This document shows positions 45,569 through 54,674 of a DNA stretch of 64,000 bases, piece by piece. Both the position numbers and the translations under genes were made by a program. Location of the stretch: positions 1 through 64,000 of the forward strand of contig JAEUVA010000001.1 in the NCBI GenBank assembly GCA_016787045.1, written 5' to 3'. The DNA is from Chitinophagales bacterium. GTDB taxonomy: Bacteria; Bacteroidota; Bacteroidia; Chitinophagales; LD1. Numbering within the stretch: the first letter of the stretch is position 1; the number at the start of each line of letters is the position of its first letter. A model generated the notes under the pieces. It did no database searches, was not told the DNA's origin, and saw only the letters and a program-made list of their open reading frames with translations.

Positions 45569-46558
45569 TTACTGTACCGTATCCAAGTGTTTCTTTAGGT
45601 TTGTAATCTCAGCTACTTCTACTGAATCAAGCCCTTGAAGTTCGGCCAGATAATACGAGAGCCAATCTCCCCAATGAATCAAATAGAAATGTTTTTCAAA
45701 TGCATTGTTACCCAGCGCAGTAACCTCATGCACATCTGTTTTTAGTGCATCAATCAATCCTTTCATAAACTGAATGCGGTGTTTGTTTCGCTGAAACTCA
45801 TTACCGGTTAAAAGAAAAAGTACGGCTAAATTATCGTGTGTGTTTCGCCAACCCACCAACTCATTATGGTTTACTTCGGGCACCGCATTGTACCAGCAGT
45901 GCATTTTTGAGTTTTCGTTAATCTGTTGTTTAATTCGTAGCGCAATACTTTCATAAGTATCCTCGGCATACAAAATCAAAATTTTATTAAGTAGTTTTTG
46001 AGCCAATGCCTGCGTTTCGGCCTTTATAGATGCTTGCGCATTGGTAAGCAAACGAGCCGTACTTAATGCGTCTGTAATAAAACTGTCATCTATCAACCCA
46101 AAATACTTGAGCACAAAAAATATCTGCAACGAAGAATATCCCACGCAAGCACGAGGTGGCAACCCAGGTGGAATGAGTATTAAATCCCAATTTTGCTTCT
46201 CGGCAACTTGTTGCAACTTTCCTCCGGAGGTAATAACCACAGGGTGGTATCCTCGCAATTTACATTCTTCAGCCACAGACAGTGTTTCTTCTGTGTTTCC
46301 GGAGTAAGAGCAGAGTAAAACAAGCGTTTGTTTATTTACGTAGCCGGGTAAAAAATATCCTTTATTTACGGCTAGTGGCACTTCTAAATCATTGCGCAAT
46401 ACCTCACGCGACAAATCACCACCTATACCCGAGCCGCCCAACCCGCAAACAACAATATTTTGAATACCGTGCGGAAACAATGCCTTTATAGCAATCGCTT
46501 CTCCTATTTTAACCGCTTGGTGAAGTTGTGTCGGAAAATCTCTTATCAATTCAAACAT
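45569..46558 (-). CDS. SIS-domain phosphoglucose/phosphomannose isomerase-like protein
   Basis: A 329-residue protein with two SIS-type halves: GLGGSGIGGDLSRE and the sugar-phosphate loop SYSGNTEET near residue 84, LPPRACVGYS, and PEVNHNELVGW near residue 226. This is the pattern of the bifunctional PGI/PMI family that interconverts glucose-6-P, fructose-6-P and mannose-6-P, also common in Bacteroidota. It starts the minus-strand run toward NfeD and floA, but the 90-base gap leaves an operon uncertain. It is divergent from sdaA. Confidence 0.88.
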   Translation of the reverse strand: MFELIRDFPTQLHQAVKIGEAIAIKALFPHGIQNIVVCGLGGSGIGGDLSREVLRNDLEVPLAVNKGYFLPGYVNKQTLVLLCSYSGNTEETLSVAEECKLRGYHPVVITSGGKLQQVAEKQNWDLILIPPGLPPRACVGYSSLQIFFVLKYFGLIDDSFITDALSTARLLTNAQASIKAETQALAQKLLNKILILYAEDTYESIALRIKQQINENSKMHCWYNAVPEVNHNELVGWRNTHDNLAVLFLLTGNEFQRNKHRIQFMKGLIDALKTDVHEVTALGNNAFEKHFYLIHWGDWLSYYLAELQGLDSVEVAEITNLKKHLDTVQ

Positions 46559-46653
46559 TACTGCAATACTTTGAGTTGCAAATGAAACAAAAGATTGATT
46601 AGGCGCTACTAAACCATTCCGTACAGATTAACACACTTTTATACTTTCACTAC

Positions 46654-48081
46654 ATGCAACGCGAATCGCTTAGTGTGTTTGACATGTTTAAAATTGGGGT
46701 AGGCCCCAGCAGTTCGCACACCCTTGGGCCATGGCGGGCTGCAGAAATGTTTATACAGCAGCTTTCTGCAGAGGGTTGTTTGCACGAAGTGGAAAAATTA
46801 GTATGTCGCTTATACGGCTCTTTAGCCAAGACCGGAAAAGGCCACGGCACAGACATTGCGGTGATGATGGGCTTATGTGGCGAAGATCCGGTTACTTTTC
46901 GTACCGAGTTATTACAACAAAAAATTGATACCATCAACCAAACCAATCGCTTAAAACTGGCTGGTGTACATGAAATTGTTTTTGCACAGGATATAAATAT
47001 TGAATTTAGAAAAAAAGAGAGCTTAGCATTTCACCCTAATGCTTTGCAGCTATGCGCCATGCTGAGCAATGGCCGTGAAATATCTATTACCTATTACTCT
47101 GTGGGAGGTGGATTTGTGGTACAAGAAGGTGAAGGTGGTAAAAACAGTGGCAACAGAGTGTTGAAGTACGATGTGCATGATGCAGATGAATTACTTCAAA
47201 ATTGTATGCGTGCTGGCATACCCATTTCGCAATTGGTGATGGAGAACGAAAATCAATGGCGAAGCAGAATTGAAACTGAAGCTGGCTTGCTAAACATTTG
47301 GCGAATTATGCGTGAGTGCATGTATAAGGGCAGTACAACAGAAGGGGTATTGCCCGGTGGATTAAATGTACAGCGCAGGGCTGCAAAAATGTGCCGGCAA
47401 ATGTTGCCCGGCATTACTTTTCAAAATGAACAGGAATGGCTGTCTGCTATCCGAAAAAGCCCAACCAATTTTACCACTACTATGAATTGGATTAGCTGTT
47501 TTGCGCTGGCAGTAAACGAAGAAAATGCATCGTTTGGCAGAGTGGTAACTGCACCCACCAACGGTGCAGCAGGTGTAGTGCCTGCCGTACTCATGTATTA
47601 TCATTTGTTTGCCGGTGGACATTACGAGATTGACATCATCCGTTTCTTACTCACAGCTTCCGAGATTGGAGCACTATTCAAAAAAGGTTCCACCATATCT
47701 GCCGCCATGGGTGGTTGCCAGGCAGAGATAGGCGTAAGTAGCGCTATGGCTGCCGGAGCGCTTACCGAATGCTTAGGTGGCACCCCCGCACAGGCACTAC
47801 AAGCTGCTGAAATAGCAATGGAGCATCATTTAGGCATGACCTGCGACCCCATTGGGGGGCTAGTACAAATACCATGTATTGAACGTAATACCATGGGAGC
47901 AATTAAAGCCATCACAGCTTCGCAGCTGGCTTTGCAAGCAGATGCTGACCTCATGAAAATAAGTTTAGACACCGTGATAAAAACCATGTGGGAAACTGCT
48001 CAAGATATGAGCAGCAAATACAAAGAAACGGCTGATGGGGGCTTAGCGGCTCACATTCCACTCAACTTGCCGGAGTGCTAA
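46654..48081 (+). CDS. sdaA: L-serine ammonia-lyase, iron-sulfur type, single chain
   Basis: A 475-residue protein with both the beta-like ([24 protein letters not shown]) and alpha-like halves of the serine dehydratase family. Cysteines for the [4Fe-4S] cluster lie in [28 protein letters not shown] and QIPCIERN. The enzyme deaminates L-serine to pyruvate and ammonia. A TACTTTCA box four bases before the ATG is a weak promoter candidate. It converges with the LysR gene six bases downstream. Confidence 0.95.
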   Translation: MQRESLSVFDMFKIGVGPSSSHTLGPWRAAEMFIQQLSAEGCLHEVEKLVCRLYGSLAKTGKGHGTDIAVMMGLCGEDPVTFRTELLQQKIDTINQTNRLKLAGVHEIVFAQDINIEFRKKESLAFHPNALQLCAMLSNGREISITYYSVGGGFVVQEGEGGKNSGNRVLKYDVHDADELLQNCMRAGIPISQLVMENENQWRSRIETEAGLLNIWRIMRECMYKGSTTEGVLPGGLNVQRRAAKMCRQMLPGITFQNEQEWLSAIRKSPTNFTTTMNWISCFALAVNEENASFGRVVTAPTNGAAGVVPAVLMYYHLFAGGHYEIDIIRFLLTASEIGALFKKGSTISAAMGGCQAEIGVSSAMAAGALTECLGGTPAQALQAAEIAMEHHLGMTCDPIGGLVQIPCIERNTMGAIKAITASQLALQADADLMKISLDTVIKTMWETAQDMSSKYKETADGGLAAHIPLNLPEC

Positions 48082-48087
48082 AGTCAA

Positions 48088-49011
48088 TTAATACTCTTCA
48101 TACCAGTTAAACTTTTGTTGCACTATTTTCTGCTTCTCGGCACGCAAGTGCTTTAAAAAAGCTGTAGCGACCGGGCTATGTTGTTTCCCCTTTAACCACA
48201 CTAAACTCCAAGTGGTTTTTATAGGTAGCCCCTTGTAAGGTATTATTTGCAACTCGCCATGTTGTAGTTCGTTACGTATGCCTATCAAAGGCATAATAGA
48301 ATATCCTAACCCGGCCAGCAATGCCTGCTTCACCGCTTCGTTTGAGGTAAGTTCTATTTTGCTGTTGTACACAATGTGGCGCTTTTTGATAAACGCCTCC
48401 ATAGTTTGCCGGGTTGCAGAGCCCTGTTCTCTAAACAACAATGGCAAGTGCTGCAATTGATTTGCCTCATTTTTTTTCCACTGTTTGGCCAATACTGTGG
48501 AACCTACCAGATAGAGCTTATTCTGCAGCAGATCTATTTTTTCTAACTTCAGTTGCTTAGGCAATACCGAGACTAAAGCAAAGTCAACTTGATTTTGCTC
48601 TAATGATTGTACCACTATGCTTTTATTGGTAACATCCATACTTAGCTTAACAGACGGATTGTCGCGCATGAAGTCAGTCAAAAAATAAGGCATTACATAC
48701 TTTCCGGTAGAAACCACAGCCAGCTTTAGTGTGCCAAACAAGTGACCTTTGTAAGCTAATGATTGGTACTTTATCTTTTCTGCCTGTTCAAGAATACCAT
48801 CTGCGATTGTCGCTATTTGTTTCCCAAACTCAGTAATATATATCTGCTTGCCTACAATTTCTGTAAGTGGGATATCAAACTGTAGTTGAAAATTTTTGAG
48901 CTGCATAGATACAGCTGGTTGCGTCAGATGCAATACCTCTGCTGCCTTTGTAATACTTCCCGCTCTAACTATCTGTAAGTAAACATTAAGTTGCTGTAAA
49001 GTATAATTCAT
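48088..49011 (-). CDS. LysR-family transcriptional regulator
   Basis: A 307-residue regulator: N-terminal winged HTH (LQQLNVYLQIVRAGSITKAAEVLHLTQPAVSMQLKNFQLQFDIPL, residues 6-50) and a periplasmic-binding-like effector domain. It is transcribed divergently from isocitrate dehydrogenase, with a 7-bp dyad between them, the usual layout for a LysR protein controlling its neighbour. The effector is unknown; a tricarboxylate or carbon-dioxide-related metabolite (CbbR-like) is possible but only a guess. Confidence 0.92.
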   Translation of the reverse strand: MNYTLQQLNVYLQIVRAGSITKAAEVLHLTQPAVSMQLKNFQLQFDIPLTEIVGKQIYITEFGKQIATIADGILEQAEKIKYQSLAYKGHLFGTLKLAVVSTGKYVMPYFLTDFMRDNPSVKLSMDVTNKSIVVQSLEQNQVDFALVSVLPKQLKLEKIDLLQNKLYLVGSTVLAKQWKKNEANQLQHLPLLFREQGSATRQTMEAFIKKRHIVYNSKIELTSNEAVKQALLAGLGYSIMPLIGIRNELQHGELQIIPYKGLPIKTTWSLVWLKGKQHSPVATAFLKHLRAEKQKIVQQKFNWYEEY

Positions 49012-49044
49012 AAGCCAAACTTATATTAATCATCATAAAGTTAA

Positions 49045-49062
49045 ATAATTCTTATGAATTAT
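49045..49062. promoter_or_regulatory. Perfect 7-bp dyad, candidate LysR operator
   Basis: ATAATTC and GAATTAT face each other across four bases (TTAT). The site lies 34 bases upstream of the LysR start and within the longest open frame of the dehydrogenase. It has the AT-rich inverted shape of LysR boxes. Confidence 0.5.
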
Positions 49063-49086
49063 AATGCTCAGTATTGCACAAAAATT

Positions 49087-50529
49087 ATGAACATGACAAA
49101 AATTACTGTAGCAAAGGGCGATGGCATAGGCCCGGAAATTATGGATGCCACTTTAGAAATCATATTGGCTGCCGGAGCCAGAATAGAAGTTGAAGAAATC
49201 AAGGTTGGGGAAAAGGTGTACCTGTCCGGAAACACATCTGGCATTAGTGCAGAATCTTGGGATGTGATAAGGAGAAACAAAATCTTTTTGAAAGCACCCA
49301 TTACTACTCCACAAGGTGGTGGCTATAAAAGTTTAAACGTAACTACCCGCAAGTTTCTGGGTCTATATGCCAATATACGCCCCTGCCGTAGTTTACACCC
49401 GTACATTAAAACCAAGCATCCAATCATGGATGTAGTGATAGTACGAGAAAACGAAGAAGATCTTTATGCTGGCATTGAACATCAACAAACTGACGAAGTG
49501 GTACAGTGCCTAAAGCTGATTAGCCGGCCGGGATGCGAAAAAATAGTGCGTTATGCATTTGAATATGCCCGTCAGCAAAAACGAAAAAAAGTAACCTGCT
49601 TTACAAAAGACAACATCATGAAACAAACCGATGGTCTGTTTCATAAAGTGTTTGATGAAATAGCCAAAGAATATCCTGAAATTGAGAACGAACACTGGAT
49701 TATTGACATTGGTGCAGCTAAGATGGCCGATACACCCGAGGCATTTGATGTAATAGTAATGCCTAACCTATATGGTGATGTGTTATCAGATGTAGCAGCG
49801 CAAATTACCGGTTCAGTAGGGCTTGCCGGTTCGGCAAACATAGGTGAAGAGTGCGCTATGTTTGAGGCCATTCATGGTTCGGCACCACGCAGAGCAGGCC
49901 AAAATGTAGCCAACCCATCCGGATTGCTGCAAGGTGCTATTATGATGCTGAATCACATTGGGCAAACTGATGTGGCCGAGAAAGTTCAAAATGCATGGTT
50001 GAAAACGATTGAGGACGGTTTGCATACATATGATGTGTACAAAGAAGGGATCAGCAAAGTAAAATTAGGCACCAAAGAATTTGCACAAGCTGTGATTGCC
50101 AATTTGGGTCAAAAACCACAACAACTACAACCTGTAGATTACGGAAACAGCCAAGCACTTAATCTGCCCACATACAAACGCAAACCTGCAGCCAAAAAAG
50201 AATTAATGGGCATTGATGTGTTTGTACACTGGCGTGGCGAAAGCGGTGAGGAACTTTCTACAATAACGAAAAAACTGAACACCCACCAAGCGCAACTCAC
50301 CATGATTACTAACCGGGGTATAAAAGTGTGGCCAGAAGGTTTTAAAGAAACTTTTTGTACTGACCATTGGCGTTGTCGTTACAAAAACCCGAAGGGAGGT
50401 AGTATCACAAAAGATGATGTAATAGAAATTTTGCAAAATGCCCTACGCGAAAATGTGGACGTGGTTAAAACAGAAAACCTTTACGCGTTTGATGGAGTGC
50501 CGGCATTCTCACTGGGTCAAGGTCAATAA
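49087..50529 (+). CDS. icd: NADP-type isocitrate dehydrogenase, Thermus-like long form
   Basis: A protein of about 480 residues with the decarboxylating dehydrogenase fold: ITVAKGDGIGPEIMDA, YANIRPCRSLHPYI, VIVRENEEDLYAGIEH, MPNLYGDVLSDVAAQITGSVGLAGSANIG and FEAIHGSAPRRAGQNVANPSGLL. A C-terminal extension of about 140 residues (from about 340) matches the Thermus thermophilus type of enzyme rather than E. coli Icd. It oxidises isocitrate to 2-oxoglutarate in the TCA cycle. Starts at 49054, 49087 or 49093 are possible; 49054 lies inside the dyad, so one of the later two (MNMTKITVAKG) is favoured. Two small genes follow. Confidence 0.92.
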   Translation: MNMTKITVAKGDGIGPEIMDATLEIILAAGARIEVEEIKVGEKVYLSGNTSGISAESWDVIRRNKIFLKAPITTPQGGGYKSLNVTTRKFLGLYANIRPCRSLHPYIKTKHPIMDVVIVRENEEDLYAGIEHQQTDEVVQCLKLISRPGCEKIVRYAFEYARQQKRKKVTCFTKDNIMKQTDGLFHKVFDEIAKEYPEIENEHWIIDIGAAKMADTPEAFDVIVMPNLYGDVLSDVAAQITGSVGLAGSANIGEECAMFEAIHGSAPRRAGQNVANPSGLLQGAIMMLNHIGQTDVAEKVQNAWLKTIEDGLHTYDVYKEGISKVKLGTKEFAQAVIANLGQKPQQLQPVDYGNSQALNLPTYKRKPAAKKELMGIDVFVHWRGESGEELSTITKKLNTHQAQLTMITNRGIKVWPEGFKETFCTDHWRCRYKNPKGGSITKDDVIEILQNALRENVDVVKTENLYAFDGVPAFSLGQGQ

Positions 50530-50554
50530 TTTTATTTAATAAACCATTCTGAAC

Positions 50555-50719
50555 ATGAAAGCGTACGATGTATTGTCAGTGATTTTCTTTTCTGTTGCGC
50601 TGCTGTTGATTTTTACTACTCCAAAAGCACCGGATACTTTGTTGGAACATCTAAGTGGTCCGGTGGCGGTGTTTTGCACAATTATTTCATATTACCTACT
50701 TACTAAACATAAAAGATAA
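50555..50719 (+). CDS. 54-residue two-helix membrane protein
   Basis: A short frame beginning ATG AAA GCG, with two hydrophobic segments (about 6-21 and 36-50) linked by a PKAPDTLLEHLSG loop and ending in basic KHKR. It sits 25 bases after the dehydrogenase stop and two bases before the next gene, and the tight spacing supports translation. I do not recognise a family. Its position suggests a small membrane partner of this operon, but nothing directly shows function. Confidence 0.68.
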   Translation: MKAYDVLSVIFFSVALLLIFTTPKAPDTLLEHLSGPVAVFCTIISYYLLTKHKR

Positions 50720-50721
50720 AC

Positions 50722-51000
50722 ATGAGCACTAAAAAGAAACTAGTACTGATTCATGGTGAATTTTCGCCAACAGAGGCCAAACAAATTCTCACCAATATTT
50801 TTAGCAGCAAAATTCAGTTTCACGAATTGAGAAACTTCAGCTCTATGGAGCGTTTGGGCAAGGAAGATAAACTATCCATTAAACGAATACCGCAACTCAA
50901 AAAATCGCTAATACAAATTGAGAAGGCCGTGGAAAAGTCCAGAAAACAAAACAAGCGGGTAAAAATTGAATCAGAGATATCTATCTATTTAATAGACTAG
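50722..51000 (+). CDS. 92-residue protein of unknown function
   Basis: A basic, soluble protein (MSTKKKLVLIHGEFSPTEAKQILTNIF...). It has a helix-rich middle with SMERLGKEDKLSIKRIPQLKKSLIQIEKAVEKSRK and a C-terminal strand-like ISIYLID. No signal peptide or known motif. It is two bases behind the 54-residue gene and so likely translated from the same mRNA as isocitrate dehydrogenase. Function unknown. Confidence 0.75.
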   Translation: MSTKKKLVLIHGEFSPTEAKQILTNIFSSKIQFHELRNFSSMERLGKEDKLSIKRIPQLKKSLIQIEKAVEKSRKQNKRVKIESEISIYLID

Positions 51001-51143
51001 GATAGTATTAGATGAAGATTTAAAAGGATGGATAGAATTCTGAAACAATAACTACTTCACAAAAATATAGTGGGGATTCCTGGCAAAAGTGTGAGGCATA
51101 TGGCTCAGTTGAGTAACAAACTAAAAAATGCAGGGAAATCAGA

Positions 51144-52079
51144 TTAGAATTTTACCTGATACGCTACACCGTAGTGGTCGGAAAGGTCTTTCCCTTTTTT
51201 GCGCAATCCATATCTCCAGTTTTTTGTAAAGATAGACACACTACGTTTCATACTTTTAATCTTTGCTCCATTCGAGCGAACAAGTACATAATCCAATTGT
51301 AACCGGTGTTTTGTCTTGCCGGCATTAGAGCGGGCAATTTCATTCCGCTCACTATCATGTGTAAACTTATGAATGCCGCTTAAATCACCATCTTCAGCAT
51401 CTAAACAATGCAGCATATCACAGTATTCTTCTTCAAACTGACGTTCGGTATTCATATCGCCACACAAAATTTGCACAACTCCATCTTTGCGGTTAGGTGC
51501 TATCAATTCTGCAAACATTTGTTCAAACTGTTTTTTACGCACTTTAGGTTGGGCATCGGCTTGCAGGTGAGTGCCCAACAATTGAAATTTTTTACAGTTC
51601 CATTCACCCTCTAACATTATGGCTCCTTTTCGGGCAAAGGCATCGTTGCCGGCACGGTCTCTGTACTCAATTGTGCCTAACTCATTTAGTGGAATTTTAC
51701 TCACCACATACACTCCGCTATTAGTACGCACTTTGTTTTGTGCCGGGTTGGCAGGACCGTATTGGTAAGGAAACTCATTTTTAAGACCTTGGCTGATTAC
51801 GTTTCTTGCTTTCTCCAAAAACGCTTCTTGAAAAACGATAATATCATAGTCGGTCTGTTGGAGTGTATCTACAATAGCATGTGCTCTGCTCACCCGTCCA
51901 CGAACGGGTACAAACTTGGGAAGCATATAAATATTCCACGATAAAATCTTCAAATCTCTGTCACTATCCTCAATCGTATCTGTAGAAAAAACCAAGTAGT
52001 CGTTTTGTGCAATAGCTGTGATTGGTGTACAAGCTAACACAGCTATAAGAATAAGAGACAAACCAAGGGCTTTTTTCAT
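51144..52079 (-). CDS. Sphingomyelinase C-like exported phosphodiesterase (EEP superfamily)
   Basis: A 311-residue exported protein with an N-terminal signal (AIA before QND near residue 24; a possible lipobox-like VLAC lies at 14-17). The endonuclease/exonuclease/phosphatase fold shows the neutral sphingomyelinase order: ILSWNIYMLPK, FQEAF (metal-binding Glu), VSKIPL, GTHLQAD, GDMN and finally SDHYGV. Neutral sphingomyelinases cleave the phosphodiester of sphingomyelin or related phospholipids. A different phosphodiester is possible. A TACTTTCG box lies at 52098-52105. Confidence 0.85.
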   Translation of the reverse strand: MKKALGLSLILIAVLACTPITAIAQNDYLVFSTDTIEDSDRDLKILSWNIYMLPKFVPVRGRVSRAHAIVDTLQQTDYDIIVFQEAFLEKARNVISQGLKNEFPYQYGPANPAQNKVRTNSGVYVVSKIPLNELGTIEYRDRAGNDAFARKGAIMLEGEWNCKKFQLLGTHLQADAQPKVRKKQFEQMFAELIAPNRKDGVVQILCGDMNTERQFEEEYCDMLHCLDAEDGDLSGIHKFTHDSERNEIARSNAGKTKHRLQLDYVLVRSNGAKIKSMKRSVSIFTKNWRYGLRKKGKDLSDHYGVAYQVKF

Positions 52080-52097
52080 TTGAACAAAAATGAATTA

Positions 52098-52105
52098 CGA
52101 AAGTA
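52098..52105 (-). promoter_or_regulatory. TACTTTCG -7 box before the sphingomyelinase-like gene
   Basis: A TAnnTTCG box on the minus strand ends 18 bases before the ATG at 52079. A nearby 5-bp dyad CGCAA/TTGCG at 52107-52119 lies in the shared region with queG. Confidence 0.42.
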
Positions 52106-52174
52106 ACGCAATATTTGCGGCAATGTTATCTTGTGATGATATTATTTTAGCTAATGTTGAGCGTAGTTTTCGCT

Positions 52175-53119
52175 ATGAACAAATACCATGTTACAAACTT
52201 GATAAAGGCAGAAGCCAAACGGCTTGGATTTGACTCGTGTGGAATGTCTAAAGCAGAAAAATTAGACAAAGAGGCGCATGAATTGGAGCGATGGCTCAAC
52301 CAACAAATGCACGGCAAAATGAGCTACATGGAAAACTATTTTGACAAACGTACCGACCCTCGTTTATTGGTAGATGGAGCAAAAACGGTAATCTCACTTA
52401 GCTATAATTACTACAACCCTATTCAACAAAATGATGATACGGCTCCTAAAATTGCCATGTATGCATTGGGGAAAGATTACCATGAAGTAGTGAGGACGAA
52501 GGCAGAGAAACTATTGGTTTATATCCAACAGATGGTGGGTGAAATGAATGGACGCTGCTTTGTTGATAGCGCTCCGGTATTAGATAAAGCGTGGGCCGCT
52601 CGTAGTGGTTTAGGATGGGTAGGTAAAAACAGCAACCTTCTTTCTAAAAGAAAAGGTTCTTATTTTTTTTTGGCAGAAATAATATGCGATGTAGAGTTGG
52701 AGTATGACAGCCCGGTAAAAGATTACTGCGGTACTTGTACTAAATGTATAGATGCATGCCCTACAGATGCCATTTATGAACCTTACAAAGTAGATGGAAG
52801 TAAGTGCATCTCTTATTTTACCATTGAATTGAAAGATGAAGTACTGCCAACAGATATGAAGGGAAAGTTTGAAAACTGGATGTTTGGCTGTGATATTTGC
52901 CAGCAGGTTTGCCCTATCAATTCGCAAGCAGAAACACACCATGAACCCGATTTTAACCCAACGCCCGAATTACTGCAAATGACTGCCGATGACTGGCAAC
53001 AGTTAAATGAAGAAACATTTAAAAATTTATTTAAGCATTCTGCCGTTAAACGCACCAAGTACAAAGGTTTAAAAAGAAACATTAGCTTTCTGCTTTCTAA
53101 TACCAAATCCGTGTCATGA
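52175..53119 (+). CDS. queG: Epoxyqueuosine reductase
   Basis: A 314-residue protein that makes queuosine from epoxyqueuosine in tRNA. It has the QueG N-terminal domain ([20 protein letters not shown]), [19 protein letters not shown], the conserved [23 protein letters not shown] segment, and two [4Fe-4S] clusters: [12 protein letters not shown] plus CISYFTIE, and [10 protein letters not shown]. The C-terminal HEAT-like part is short. The ATG at 52175 (MNKYHV) aligns with the family; an in-frame ATG at 52154 adds seven residues. It overlaps the lipoprotein gene by four bases. Confidence 0.95.
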   Translation: MNKYHVTNLIKAEAKRLGFDSCGMSKAEKLDKEAHELERWLNQQMHGKMSYMENYFDKRTDPRLLVDGAKTVISLSYNYYNPIQQNDDTAPKIAMYALGKDYHEVVRTKAEKLLVYIQQMVGEMNGRCFVDSAPVLDKAWAARSGLGWVGKNSNLLSKRKGSYFFLAEIICDVELEYDSPVKDYCGTCTKCIDACPTDAIYEPYKVDGSKCISYFTIELKDEVLPTDMKGKFENWMFGCDICQQVCPINSQAETHHEPDFNPTPELLQMTADDWQQLNEETFKNLFKHSAVKRTKYKGLKRNISFLLSNTKSVS

Positions 53120-53472
53120 AATACATTTTTCACTTCATAATAATCGTGTTGCTCTCCTCTTGTGGTGGTAAAACCGAAGCCGTGGTTAATCATACTTCAC
53201 CCAATGGGAAAGTAAACATTACGGTTACCGGAAAAAGAAGCAACACCATAGAAGCATTTCGCACAGAAATTGTGGTTAAAGCATACGAATTGAGTGAAGG
53301 CAAGTTAATATTTGAAATTTATGCGGATGATCTGAATGGAGAGAATGTGAAATTCGCTTGGACAGATGACAAGCATTGTACCATCAGCATAGAACAACGC
53401 GATGGAGCTACCAGAAACTTTGCATTACTGGCCACAGAAAGCAGCGTTCAGTTAGCAGAAATCAGGCAGTGA
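53116..53472 (+). CDS. Small lipoprotein of unknown function
   Basis: A 118-residue lipoprotein with lipobox LSSC (cysteine 16). The mature part is beta-rich ([57 protein letters not shown]). The opening TSPNGK resembles the start of DUF5034- or carbohydrate-type beta-sandwich domains, but no family is certain. It overlaps queG by ATGA, so is coupled to it. It may belong to the envelope and not to tRNA modification. Confidence 0.78.
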   Translation: MKYIFHFIIIVLLSSCGGKTEAVVNHTSPNGKVNITVTGKRSNTIEAFRTEIVVKAYELSEGKLIFEIYADDLNGENVKFAWTDDKHCTISIEQRDGATRNFALLATESSVQLAEIRQ

Positions 53473-53501
53473 GCTGCCAAAGTTGATAATTTAGCAGGCC
53501 A

Positions 53502-54668
53502 ATGAATCAGGAGAGTTACGTCTTACAAGTAGCGGGGTGGTACCCGGAAAATGAAAAATCTACTTCCGGTATTTTTATCAAAAAGCAGTTAGAACTGATA
53601 ACACAATTTCAGCCATCCATCACGCTATCCGTTCATGAGTCAACACAAAACGCTATACACGAGACCAAAATCAATAACAGCTTTACAGAAATACGCGTAT
53701 TTTATAGCAAAGGCAAAATGCGCTGGCTATATCAACTCAAATTGATTGCCGCATTTTGCAGAGGTTACTTTCATCTTCAGAAAAAACATGGTGCGCCAAA
53801 ACTGTTACATCTGCATGTAGTTTTTCCGGCAGGTGTATTTGTTTGGTTGCTGCTACTCGTTAATAGAATACCGCTCCTGATTACCGAACACTGGACAGGG
53901 TACATGGATGCCGATGGACGATACGATAAACTACCGTGGCTAATGAAACACATTACCCGTGCATTGTTGCATCAAGCAAAAGGGGTTGCAGTAGTATCGC
54001 AGCATCTTAAGCATTTGTTGCAACAAAAATTTTCACTGCCAGAGAAAAAGTTGGTTATCACTTCTAACGTACTTCAGTTTCCTAAAAACAAATTGTACAA
54101 ACCAACCAATACAAAAACATATTCTGATGCGATAGCTGCATTGTATGTGGGCAGTATTGATGACCACCACAAGAATATTGGTCTTTTAATTGAAGCGACT
54201 AATCTTCTTATTCAAAGCACTCAACCAAAATTGAGTTTACATCTGTACGGCAATGGCCCTCAATTAGAGTACTACAAAAGTGTTTGTAGAGAACAAGGCA
54301 CTTTAGACAAAAACATATTCTTTCACGGGTCTGTAGCTAATCATTTGCTGCCGGAGATTTATCAGCAGCACGATTTTTTTGTAATGTCCAGCAAATACGA
54401 AACATTTAGTATTGCTACAGCAGAAGCTGTTATCTGCGGATTACCCGTAGTATGTACTAGATGCGGTGGGCCAGAAGAATTTGTGCATCATCAACAGGGT
54501 GTTCTCACAGAGCATACCGCTGAGTCTTTCGCAGAGGGAATGAAGTACATCATCAATAATTTACTAAAGTTTTCAACGAATACATCTGCTACTTACATGA
54601 CCGAGCACTATCATCCAAATGTAGTAACAAGACAACTCAAAAAATTATATCAACTTAGCCCCGAATAG
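53502..54668 (+). CDS. Glycosyltransferase family 4-type
   Basis: A 388-residue GT-B enzyme: an N-terminal domain with GWYPENEKSTSGIFIKKQL and LHVVFPAGVF, and a C-terminal glycosyltransferase-1 domain with ALYVGSIDDHHKNIGLLIEA, LHLYGNGPQLEYYK, and the donor-binding FVMSSKYETFSIATAEAVICGLPVVCTRCGGPEEFV (the glutamates E in YETFS and AEA are family positions). It transfers a sugar from a nucleotide donor to an acceptor, probably at the inner face of the membrane. First of the four-gene run reaching 57025. Confidence 0.9.
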   Translation: MNQESYVLQVAGWYPENEKSTSGIFIKKQLELITQFQPSITLSVHESTQNAIHETKINNSFTEIRVFYSKGKMRWLYQLKLIAAFCRGYFHLQKKHGAPKLLHLHVVFPAGVFVWLLLLVNRIPLLITEHWTGYMDADGRYDKLPWLMKHITRALLHQAKGVAVVSQHLKHLLQQKFSLPEKKLVITSNVLQFPKNKLYKPTNTKTYSDAIAALYVGSIDDHHKNIGLLIEATNLLIQSTQPKLSLHLYGNGPQLEYYKSVCREQGTLDKNIFFHGSVANHLLPEIYQQHDFFVMSSKYETFSIATAEAVICGLPVVCTRCGGPEEFVHHQQGVLTEHTAESFAEGMKYIINNLLKFSTNTSATYMTEHYHPNVVTRQLKKLYQLSPE

Positions 54669-54674
54669 ATAGCG

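Noticed and set aside
51001..51143. Intergenic stretch examined for a small gene or RNA
   Set aside because: No frame with a plausible start, no hairpin with a T-tract and no promoter box was found.
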